Shown: piece after piece, positions 39,188 to 46,861 of the stretch | How positions within the stretch are numbered: the first letter of the stretch is position 1 | Layout of the letters: every line of letters starts with the position of its first letter | Source: Stenotrophomonas sp. SAU14A_NAIMI4_5 | Lineage (GTDB): Bacteria; Pseudomonadota; Gammaproteobacteria; Xanthomonadales; Xanthomonadaceae | DNA: 64,000 bases | Direction: 5' to 3' | NCBI RefSeq assembly: GCF_003086795.1 | Contig: NZ_CP026003.1 | Span: 3,026,579 to 3,090,578 of the forward strand | Position numbers and translations under genes: made by a program | The notes under the pieces: model-generated | What the model saw: the letters and a program-made list of their open reading frames with translations, nothing else | Database searches by the model: none | What the model was told of the DNA's origin: nothing

Positions 39188-39508
39188 TTACAGGCCGTTG
39201 GAGAACACGTCGAGCGCCTTGGCACTCACCCAGCCCTGTGCGCACTGCGCCGACGCCGGTTGGCAGGCGTGGCTGCGATCGCGCTGCAGGTGCTGGATCG
39301 GCCGGTCGCCATAGGTGCCGCACAGCGCGCTGCCCGCCTTGCAGGCGGCGACACTGCTGGCCGGCACCGAGGTCACGAAGTAGTACTGCGGGTTCTGCCC
39401 GGCACGCCCGATGGCCTGCACGCAGACCCGCTGGCCCTGCGCGAACCGCGCCGTCGCCACCGCCTTGCTGCCGGTGCTGGGCACGCGGTCGACAGCAGGA
39501 ACCGGCAC
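39188..39508 (-). CDS. Small SH3-like protein, last gene of the TelA cassette
   Basis: 106 residues from a GTG at 39508, 4 bp after the telA stop. The start PSTGSKAVATARFAQGQRVCV and the end GWVSAKALDV resemble the first and last strands of bacterial SH3 (SH3b) domains. Five cysteines are present (about residues 29, 55, 63, 81 and 88), which suggests an oxidising compartment, yet no signal peptide is visible. The true N terminus could lie in another frame or be missing. A frame of similar length on the same strand (39162-39512) looks less protein-like. Treat as a probable but unproven gene. Confidence 0.45.
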   Translation of the reverse strand: MPVPAVDRVPSTGSKAVATARFAQGQRVCVQAIGRAGQNPQYYFVTSVPASSVAACKAGSALCGTYGDRPIQHLQRDRSHACQPASAQCAQGWVSAKALDVFSNGL

Positions 39509-39512
39509 GCAA

Positions 39513-40622
39513 TCAGGGCGCGGTGGGTGCGGCCAGCCGTTGCTGCAGGTCCTCGCGCAGGCGCGACAGTTCGACTTCGGCCTGCTGCCGCTGCTGCATG
39601 CCCTCGCGATGGATGCTGCGCACTTCCTCGACCGTGGCGATCAGCTGGTCGTGGACGTGGCGCAGCGTGGCCACGTCGATCACGCCGCGCTGGTTGCTGC
39701 GCGCGGTATCCACCGAGGCCTGGCGCAGCAGGTCGGCATTGCGGCGCATCATCTCGTTGGTGGCATCGTCGATGGCGGTGGACAGTTCGACCGCGGCCTT
39801 CTGCTCGCCCAGCGACAGCTGGATGGCGAACTGGCGCTTCCACGACGGGATGGTGATCTCGCGCACCGTGTTGAACTTCTCGATCAGCTGCAGCGCATTG
39901 GCCTGGATCAGGCGGATCATCGGCAGCGACTGGTCGGCGGCGTGCTGCATCAACTGCAGGTCGGACACGCGCTTTTCGATCAGGCGGATCGCATTGTCGA
40001 CCTCGCTCTGGCGGATGCGCTGCTGCGGGTCATCACTGCCCTGCCCCGCCAGCTGCTCTGCCTGCAGTTCGGCCAGGCGCTGCTTGCCGGCGGCGGCATA
40101 CAGGCCCAGCGCGTGGCGCTCCTCGCGCACGATCTCGTGCATGCGGTCGAACTCGCCCACGCGCTTGCCCATCAGCGCCTGCTGCACGCCGACGTCGCCC
40201 AGCAGCTGCTCGATCTGCGCATTGGTATCGCTGAATTTCTGCACCAGCTCGCCCTTGGACACGCGCAGGCGGTCGATCAGGCCGCCGATGACCGGCACCT
40301 TCGAACGCTGGGCGAAGCCATCGAGTTTCAGGCTGCGCGCGATGCGCACCACTTCGCCGAGCTTGTCGCCGCTGGCATCGAGGTCGCGGTTGCGCACCTG
40401 GTCCAGCAGCTGGCTGGAAAACGCGGCGGTGCGCGACGCGGCTTCGCGGCCGAACACCTGCAGGTTGCCCGGCCGCAGGTCGTCCAGTTCCTTGCGGATC
40501 TCGGCGATGCGGGGAAGATCCTCGCGGACCAGGCCCAGGGCCTGCAGCGCGCCCTCGTCCAGTGCGGAAGGGGTGGCCGGGGTCGGCACGAGGGTGCCGG
40601 GGTGCTGGCTGTCCTGGGTCAT
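39513..40622 (-). CDS. telA: Toxic anion resistance protein TelA family
   Basis: A 369-residue member of the TelA/KlaA family (PF05816), nearly all helical. Conserved parts: LGEVVRIARSLKLDGFAQRSKVP, the DRLRVSKGELVQKFSDTNAQIEQLLGD region, and IPSWKRQFAIQLSLGEQKAAVE. The family was named for tellurite resistance on plasmids but is widespread and probably serves cell-envelope or DNA-damage stress; the molecular role is not known. It is downstream of the ATPase and coiled-coil genes and is likely co-transcribed. Confidence 0.92.
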   Translation of the reverse strand: MTQDSQHPGTLVPTPATPSALDEGALQALGLVREDLPRIAEIRKELDDLRPGNLQVFGREAASRTAAFSSQLLDQVRNRDLDASGDKLGEVVRIARSLKLDGFAQRSKVPVIGGLIDRLRVSKGELVQKFSDTNAQIEQLLGDVGVQQALMGKRVGEFDRMHEIVREERHALGLYAAAGKQRLAELQAEQLAGQGSDDPQQRIRQSEVDNAIRLIEKRVSDLQLMQHAADQSLPMIRLIQANALQLIEKFNTVREITIPSWKRQFAIQLSLGEQKAAVELSTAIDDATNEMMRRNADLLRQASVDTARSNQRGVIDVATLRHVHDQLIATVEEVRSIHREGMQQRQQAEVELSRLREDLQQRLAAPTAP

Positions 40623-40666
40623 CGGGCAGTCTCCTTGCAGGTGGGTTAGCGGCAGCGGCGGCCGGC

Positions 40667-41374
40667 TCAGCGCAGTCTAGCCTGAGCCGCCGCGACCTCG
40701 TCATCGATCTGTGCGTGCAGCGTGGCCGCCTGCCCGGCGCGGACCGCGCCGGTGGCGGCCTGCGCGGCCACTGCGGCCTGCCGCCAGGCCGGCAGCAGGA
40801 CATCATGGATGCGGGCGAAGCGCTGCAGCAGCACCGCGTCCTGTTCCTGCAGCAGCTGCCATTGGCCGGCTTCGATGCGGCGCAGTGCCGCCAGCCGCTG
40901 CAGGTGGTCGATGCGCGGCGCCAGCGCGGCGCGGCCGGAGGCATCCAGCGTCGGGCGCCACGCGGCGCCGGCATCCGCCCAGGCCTCCAGTGCTTCGGCG
41001 GCCTGGCCTGCGGCGCTGATCGCGGCAGCCCGCAGGTCCATGTGCTGCTGCAGCTGCTGGGCCTGTTCGCGTGCCTGCAGGGCAAGGACGCCGAGCTGCG
41101 ACTGCAGCCCACGGCCCTCGGCTTCGCGCTCGACATCGCGGCCGAGCAGGCGGCCCCACCAGCTTTCCTGCCGACGCAGGCGCGCCGGGTCGGCCGACTG
41201 CAGGGCCAGCGCGATGCGCGCCAGCGCCGCCACCAGGCCGTCACCCGCGGTCGCAGGCAGCGCAGCTTCGCGAGCGGCCAGCGCCTGCAGCAACGGCGCG
41301 CCGTACTCGCCCACGCGCGCGACATCGGCCGTGTCCGGCCGCTGCGGCGTTGGCAGGGGCGCAGTGTCAGTCAC
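40667..41374 (-). CDS. Coiled-coil protein of unknown function
   Basis: A 235-residue Ala/Gln/Leu-rich helical protein with no recognised domain. Residues about 90-125 (VLALQAREQAQQLQQHMDLRA) and 195-235 could form coiled coils; there is no signal peptide or membrane segment. An RRQESWWGRLLGRD segment near residue 70 is the only aromatic patch. Its start overlaps the giant ATPase stop by 4 bp (translation coupling), and telA starts 44 bp later, so it is probably a partner or linker of these two. Confidence 0.8.
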   Translation of the reverse strand: MTDTAPLPTPQRPDTADVARVGEYGAPLLQALAAREAALPATAGDGLVAALARIALALQSADPARLRRQESWWGRLLGRDVEREAEGRGLQSQLGVLALQAREQAQQLQQHMDLRAAAISAAGQAAEALEAWADAGAAWRPTLDASGRAALAPRIDHLQRLAALRRIEAGQWQLLQEQDAVLLQRFARIHDVLLPAWRQAAVAAQAATGAVRAGQAATLHAQIDDEVAAAQARLR

Positions 41375-44300
41375 GGCAGCGGCGGCGGCATCGGTGTGCC
41401 CTCATCGGCATCGGCGGGCAGCGACTCGCCATAGAAGTGGCGCATCAGCGCCTCATCCAGTGCGCGTTCCTCCGGCGTGGTGGCGCGGCGCACGCGCGGA
41501 CGGCGCACCGCCGCGGCGTTGCTGCCGGCCGCGCCTTCGACCTGCTGCCGGGCCCACCCGGCGAATGCGGCCAGGGTCTGCGACACCTGTTCCTGCCGTG
41601 CCTGCGAAGCGACCAGCAGCTGCACCAGCGGCGCCAGCCCGGCCTGCAGGTCATCAGCCAGCGGCGTGGCCGGAGCGCTGGGCGCAGCGATCTGCACCGG
41701 CTCCACTGGCGCCGTGGGTGCGGGCTCTGATGGTGGGTGCTCTGCCGGGCGCACTTCGGCCAGGCGCTGCAGCGCCTCCAGCAGTGCCGGCCACGGCGCC
41801 GGCTCCGCAGCCGGCAGGGGCGCGGCCGGCGGCAGCTGCAGGGCACTGGCGATGTCGGCCAGCTGCGCGACCACGCGTCCACCGACATCGCTGTCGTCGG
41901 CGCCCATGGCCTTGTTGCGCAGGAAGTCACGCTTGATCTGCGCCCAGCGCTGCGCCTGCGCCTCATCCAGCACGCCACGCAGCTCGCCCAGCTTCAGCAG
42001 GTTCTCCTCGGCACCGGTGGTCAGCAGCTGCGCCTCGCCCAGGTAGTGGTCGGAGATCAGCTGCTGCAGCTCGTCCTCGTTCATCACCGGCGAGATCTTC
42101 TCGGCCAGCTTGTTCATGTTGCGGTAGCTGCCCTGCAGGCGAAACGGCGGCTCGGTGCGGTAGCGGTCATCCTGCGCGGCGCTGGCGATGTACTGCTGGT
42201 TGACCCGGTAGACCACGTCGCGCACGCGCAGCATGCGCTGCAGGGTGGCGGTGATCTCGTTGACCTCCGCGCCGCTGTAGGCGTGGCTGAGCCCGTTGGT
42301 CGACACGTCCTTGCCCATCGCACGGTCGACCAGCAGGTACAGGTCGGCCATGTCACGGGTGGCCAGTGGTGCCAGCACCGGGTTGGAGGTCAGGCTGTTC
42401 TCGATGTAGCTGAGGGTGAACGCCGCCTCCATGCCGCCCAGCACGTCGCCGAGGTTGTAGATGTCGGCACGGTTGGCCAGCATGTCCGGAATCTTGAACA
42501 CCTCGCCCGACTCGGTGTACGGGTTGCCGGCCATGACCACGCAGAACTTCTTGCCGCGCATGTCGTAGGTGCGCGTGCGGCCACGCCACACGCCTTCGAT
42601 GCGGCGGGTGCCATCGCACAGCGAGATGAATTTCTGCAGGAACTCGGGATGGGTGTGCTGGATGTCATCGACATACAGCATGGTGTTGTTGCCCATCTCC
42701 AGGGCCAGGTTGAGCTTTTCCAGCTCCTGCCGCGAGGTTGCGTCGGGCGCCTGTTCCGGATCCAGCGAGCGCACCTCGTGGCCCAGCGCCGGGCCGTTGA
42801 TCTTCATGAAGACCAGGCCGAGCCGGTGCGCCACGTATTCCATCAACGTGGTCTTACCGTAGCCCGGCGGCGAGATCATCATCAGCAGGCCCATCAGGTC
42901 GCTGCGCTTGTTCTCGCCCACCGTGCCCATCTGCTTGGCCAGGTTGTCGCCGATCACGCCCAGGTAGACATCGTTGATGAGCTTGTTGCGCACGAACGAG
43001 GACAGCGGCCGCGCCTTGAATTCGGACAGGCGCAGGGTCTGTCGTTCGCGGTTGATGATGCCCTGGCGTACCGCCTGGTAAGCGTGGAAATCGGGCACGA
43101 AACGCTTCAGGTGGTGCTGCAGGCGTGCCAGGAAATCATCCAGTGACAGCGACAGCGTGCCGCCGTGGATGCGCGGGTGTTCGCCCAGCAGGCCCGCCAC
43201 GTCGACCCGCAGCGGTGCGTCGCTGCCGCGCGTGCGCAGCTGGCGCTGCACCAGCAGCAGTGCCGCGGCCTCGTCGGCATAGCCGGCATGTGCGGCCTGG
43301 GCAGGCAGACCGGCCAGCGCGCGCAGCCATTGCCCGGCCAGCGCCCAGCGCGCGGCCAGCGGCTCCTGTGCACGCTGCAGCGCACGCTCCAGCGCCTCGC
43401 GCTGCCCGGCCTGTTCCAGCTGCTGGGCCAGCGCATCCAGCAGCGCCTGTGCATGCTTGCTGGTGCTGAACACCGGCTCGCCGTTGATCAGTTCTTCGCC
43501 CAGGTAAGCGGCCGCCGCCTCGGCGGCTTCATCGTCGAACGGCAAGGCTTCGGCCTGCGCGAACGTGGCGATGGCTGCCGCCATTTCCGTGCGCAGGGCG
43601 CTGCGTCCTTCGTCGGAGCCGAACAGACGGGCGATGGTCTCCGCACCGGCCTGGCGGCTGGGCCACTGCTTCACCGCGTCCTCGCGCTGCTGCGCCGCCC
43701 AGAACAGCAGGGCCAGTGCGCGCACGCGAGGTGCGTGCCGCAGCGCGCCTGCCGACTGCTGCAGCGGCAGCAGCGCGCGCAGGATCAGCGCGGCGTCATG
43801 GTCGTGGATGCCACGCTCGTAACCTTCGCGGTAACGCGGTGCGGCGAACGTGCGCACGCGCTGGTCCAGCGCCTCGGGGCTGGCGACGTCGTGCTGCAGC
43901 TGGGCCAGGTCCAGGCCGTCGCGGCCGGCCTGCGCGGCCAGCAGCAGGCTGCCGGCAAGGTACTCGCCGCGGTAGATCGCATTGGATTCCGAATCCAGGG
44001 TCACCGGCCAGAACGGCTTCAGCGCATCCAGTTCCGGATCGTGCAGGGTTTCCAGGAAATCGGTGCCGGTGAGGTGGATGGCCAGCGTGTCGCCACGCGG
44101 CAGCAGGGTCAGGTCCAGCGCCTGCGTGTTGACGCTGAAACGATGCCGCGGACCGAGCCGGACCACGTTGCCACCGGCCTCGTACAGATCACTGCGGTCG
44201 CGCAGCTGGCGCACCGCCTGGTCGCGTACGCCCTTCAGGCGCGCCTCGATGTCATCGGCCTTGACGTTGTCGCGCAGCGCACGCAGGCGCTCGGCCAGTT

Positions 44301-46776
44301 CGCGCAGCTTGAGGATCAGCGGATCGCCGGCGAAGAACGCGTTGAGTTCATCGGCCGTGGCGAAGCGCTCGGTGCGCTTGGCCAGCCCATCGAGAATGCG
44401 GTTAGCCGCGTCGAGCACCGAACGCGCCTTGCGCTGCCGGTCATCCAGCAGCGCCTGCTTGTGCGTCTCGAAGGCCTCGACCAGCTCCTCGCGTTTGCTG
44501 AGGATGTCGCCGAGGAACTGCTCGTGCTCGCCGAACTGGCTTTCCAGTTCTTCCAGCTGCACCAGCAGGCGCGACAGCTGCTCGTCGGCCTTTTCCGGGT
44601 CGCTGGCCATCGCCAGCGCACTGGTGATGGACTGCGAGAACAGGGCGAACTGCGCGGCGAACTGGGCCACGGCCTCGGCCGAACCGAGGGTGCGGCGTCG
44701 CTGCTCGGCGCGCGTGCGCGCCTGGTTCAGGCGCCCGTACAGCGCGGAAATCGATTCGACCACGCGGGTACGCGCGGTAGCATCGTCCACCTTCAGCCCG
44801 GCCATCAGTTCGGACAGCATGTCCAGATCGCTGGCCATGCCGCGCATGCCGTCCAGCTGCTCGTCCAGCTGGCGCGCACTGGCTGCCTGCTGGGCGGCTT
44901 CGTCCAGCACCTGCAGGCGGCTGCCCAGCGGCGCCAGCGCGGCATCGCCGGCAAGGAATTCGCCGGTGGCGGCGCCGACCCGGTCCTGCGCCTGTACCAG
45001 TTCGGCGGCCATCGCTTCGATGCGCGCGGTGTCGATGTAGCGCAGCTCGCGGATGGTCAGCAGGCGACCGCGCAGCGCGGTGATCTCGTTCAGTGCCTCG
45101 ACGAAGGCCTGCACCTCGTTCCAGTTCTGCGGCTGCAGCCGGCCCAGCAGGGCCTTGAAGCTGGCCTCCGCCTCGACCATCGCCTGCGCCGACTGCTCGC
45201 GGATGGACTGGACCTTCTCGTATTCGTCCAGCACCGATTCGCCGGTGGCGCTGATCTGCCGCAGCAGCGCCTCGGCGCCGTCGCAGGCCTCGTCGCCCAG
45301 CCAGTGGTGGGCGTCGAACAGGCGGCGGGTGTCGGCCACCAGGCGCTGGTAGCGCTGCACCGAGACATCCTGGCCGTCGATCTCGCGGGCCAGGTTGAAC
45401 AGGTTGGAGATGCCGCGCACCAGCTCGGCATTGCCGATGCGGCCCATGAAGGTGTTGCCGGGCGGACGGCTGGCGGCGAACTCGTCGCTGCTGAACGGCG
45501 TCTGCCAGACCTGCATCGGGTGGATGCGCGTGGGCTCGGTGCCCTCGGCATGGAACAGCACCATGCGCCCATCCTGCATGAACGCATAGCCGTGGCCGAA
45601 CACGGGGTTCTGCAGCACGCGCTGGATGGTGTTGTAGACGAACAGCGCCGAGCGCCCGCCTTCGCGCTCATAGAAGATGTACAGCACGTCCTCGCCATTG
45701 GGCGAACGGATGCTGCGCTTGAACTGCATGCCGGCCATCGAGGCATCGAAGGCCTTGTGCTCGCCGCCCTGCAGGTAATAGCCGCCGGGGAAGATCACGC
45801 CGTGGTCTTCGGGCAGCTGCACACAGGCCTGGACGATGGCGTCGTTGCGCACGATGTCGCCGGTGAGCGTGTTGTAGATCAGCCCGCGCCAGACGGTCTC
45901 GCGGTACGGCAGCACCTTCAGCAGCAGCAGCGAGCCGACACGGGCGAACTCGAACTGGGCGTCGTCCAGCGACTGCGTGCTGTCCTCCACCGGTTCGCTG
46001 TAGATGCCCTGCCCGGTCTCGGTGTTGTTCTCGACCTTGATGGTCAGGTCGCCACCGGTGGTTTCCACGAACAGGGTGTCGAGGATGTTCAGGTGCGAAT
46101 GGCGGCCGTTGACCGCAAGGTCGCGGGTGGCCTTGGTCCATTCGAAATCGAACGGCGGCGGCAGCGCGATATCGCGTTCGCCGCGCGCATCGAGATAGGT
46201 CAGCTCGCCTTCGCGCGACAGCGCCCAGCGGAACACGCGCACATCGCTGCTGCGCTCGCCGATCTGGAACGAGGCCAGCAGCTTGTCGCCGACCACGATC
46301 AGCTGCAGCAGGCGCGCATGCTTGTAGTAGGAATACAGCTCGTTGAAGTCGTGCACGAAACCGGGCTGGTCGAGGAAGCTGCCCCTCAGCTCCAGCGAAG
46401 CCACGTCGTAGCCATCCTTGCCCTGCACCAGCCGGTACAGGCCGAACACATCCTCGATGCGGGTGTGGGTCTTCAGCCCGATGTAGACGTTGTAGCCGAA
46501 CAGCAGGCGGTCGGGCCCGACCTGGACGATATCCCGGCCAACGCAGTTGTTTTCGCTGCGGATACGGAAGCGGCCAATGACCTCCAGGCGGCTGTCACCG
46601 AATTCGGACAGGCGCTGGCGGTTGAGGGTCTCGGCCAGGGCCTGCAGGCGCTGGCCCTGCTCGCTGAGGCGGCGGCGCAGGACTTCGTAGGCACCGCCCT
46701 GGGCGACGGCCTGGTCGACGGTGTTGCCGCCGGCCTCCGGCGCGGGGGTTTCGGCGGACGGATGGGTTTCAGACAT
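41371..46776 (-). CDS. Giant DUF3686/AAA ATPase (annotated as 'DNA repair ATPase' in relatives)
   Basis: An 1801-residue cytoplasmic protein. An N-terminal DUF3686-type domain (about residues 40-480; e.g. GRFRIRSENNCVGRDIVQVGPDRLLFGYNVYIGLK cited by ends, VFGLYRLV) looks like a repeated beta structure. A long helical and coiled-coil middle (about 490-960) and a helical region follow. An AAA-type ATPase lies near the C terminus: Walker A PPGYGKTT near 1304, Walker B TMLYVDDIQHTHPE near 1365, then a GNPYTESG sensor-like segment. The tail (about 1640-1760) is Ala/Pro-rich. The 'DNA repair' name used for this family has no support visible here. First described partners in other genomes are flotillins and TelA, as in this operon. 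Confidence 0.85.
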   Translation of the reverse strand: MSETHPSAETPAPEAGGNTVDQAVAQGGAYEVLRRRLSEQGQRLQALAETLNRQRLSEFGDSRLEVIGRFRIRSENNCVGRDIVQVGPDRLLFGYNVYIGLKTHTRIEDVFGLYRLVQGKDGYDVASLELRGSFLDQPGFVHDFNELYSYYKHARLLQLIVVGDKLLASFQIGERSSDVRVFRWALSREGELTYLDARGERDIALPPPFDFEWTKATRDLAVNGRHSHLNILDTLFVETTGGDLTIKVENNTETGQGIYSEPVEDSTQSLDDAQFEFARVGSLLLLKVLPYRETVWRGLIYNTLTGDIVRNDAIVQACVQLPEDHGVIFPGGYYLQGGEHKAFDASMAGMQFKRSIRSPNGEDVLYIFYEREGGRSALFVYNTIQRVLQNPVFGHGYAFMQDGRMVLFHAEGTEPTRIHPMQVWQTPFSSDEFAASRPPGNTFMGRIGNAELVRGISNLFNLAREIDGQDVSVQRYQRLVADTRRLFDAHHWLGDEACDGAEALLRQISATGESVLDEYEKVQSIREQSAQAMVEAEASFKALLGRLQPQNWNEVQAFVEALNEITALRGRLLTIRELRYIDTARIEAMAAELVQAQDRVGAATGEFLAGDAALAPLGSRLQVLDEAAQQAASARQLDEQLDGMRGMASDLDMLSELMAGLKVDDATARTRVVESISALYGRLNQARTRAEQRRRTLGSAEAVAQFAAQFALFSQSITSALAMASDPEKADEQLSRLLVQLEELESQFGEHEQFLGDILSKREELVEAFETHKQALLDDRQRKARSVLDAANRILDGLAKRTERFATADELNAFFAGDPLILKLRELAERLRALRDNVKADDIEARLKGVRDQAVRQLRDRSDLYEAGGNVVRLGPRHRFSVNTQALDLTLLPRGDTLAIHLTGTDFLETLHDPELDALKPFWPVTLDSESNAIYRGEYLAGSLLLAAQAGRDGLDLAQLQHDVASPEALDQRVRTFAAPRYREGYERGIHDHDAALILRALLPLQQSAGALRHAPRVRALALLFWAAQQREDAVKQWPSRQAGAETIARLFGSDEGRSALRTEMAAAIATFAQAEALPFDDEAAEAAAAYLGEELINGEPVFSTSKHAQALLDALAQQLEQAGQREALERALQRAQEPLAARWALAGQWLRALAGLPAQAAHAGYADEAAALLLVQRQLRTRGSDAPLRVDVAGLLGEHPRIHGGTLSLSLDDFLARLQHHLKRFVPDFHAYQAVRQGIINRERQTLRLSEFKARPLSSFVRNKLINDVYLGVIGDNLAKQMGTVGENKRSDLMGLLMMISPPGYGKTTLMEYVAHRLGLVFMKINGPALGHEVRSLDPEQAPDATSRQELEKLNLALEMGNNTMLYVDDIQHTHPEFLQKFISLCDGTRRIEGVWRGRTRTYDMRGKKFCVVMAGNPYTESGEVFKIPDMLANRADIYNLGDVLGGMEAAFTLSYIENSLTSNPVLAPLATRDMADLYLLVDRAMGKDVSTNGLSHAYSGAEVNEITATLQRMLRVRDVVYRVNQQYIASAAQDDRYRTEPPFRLQGSYRNMNKLAEKISPVMNEDELQQLISDHYLGEAQLLTTGAEENLLKLGELRGVLDEAQAQRWAQIKRDFLRNKAMGADDSDVGGRVVAQLADIASALQLPPAAPLPAAEPAPWPALLEALQRLAEVRPAEHPPSEPAPTAPVEPVQIAAPSAPATPLADDLQAGLAPLVQLLVASQARQEQVSQTLAAFAGWARQQVEGAAGSNAAAVRRPRVRRATTPEERALDEALMRHFYGESLPADADEGTPMPPPLP

Positions 46777-46828
46777 CAGCAGGCTTCCGGCTCACGGACG
46801 GCCGGCCGTGGTCGCGGCCGGCGCGGGC

Positions 46829-46855
46829 GGGCGATGGCCGCAGCGGCCATCGCCC
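46829..46855 (-). other. Perfect hairpin in the flotillin-ATPase gap
   Basis: A 12-bp perfect stem GGGCGATGGCCG / CGGCCATCGCCC with a 3-nt loop lies 7 nt after the flotillin stop. No T run follows on the minus strand, so it is more likely to stabilise or process the mRNA, or set the dose of the ATPase, than to terminate. Confidence 0.6.
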
Positions 46856-46861
46856 GGTGCA

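Noticed and set aside
39162..39512. Alternative small gene directly after telA in the telA frame
   Set aside because: Starts at TTG, is Arg/Ala/Pro-rich in a shadow-like way and lacks the SH3-like ends seen in the overlapping 39188-39508 frame.
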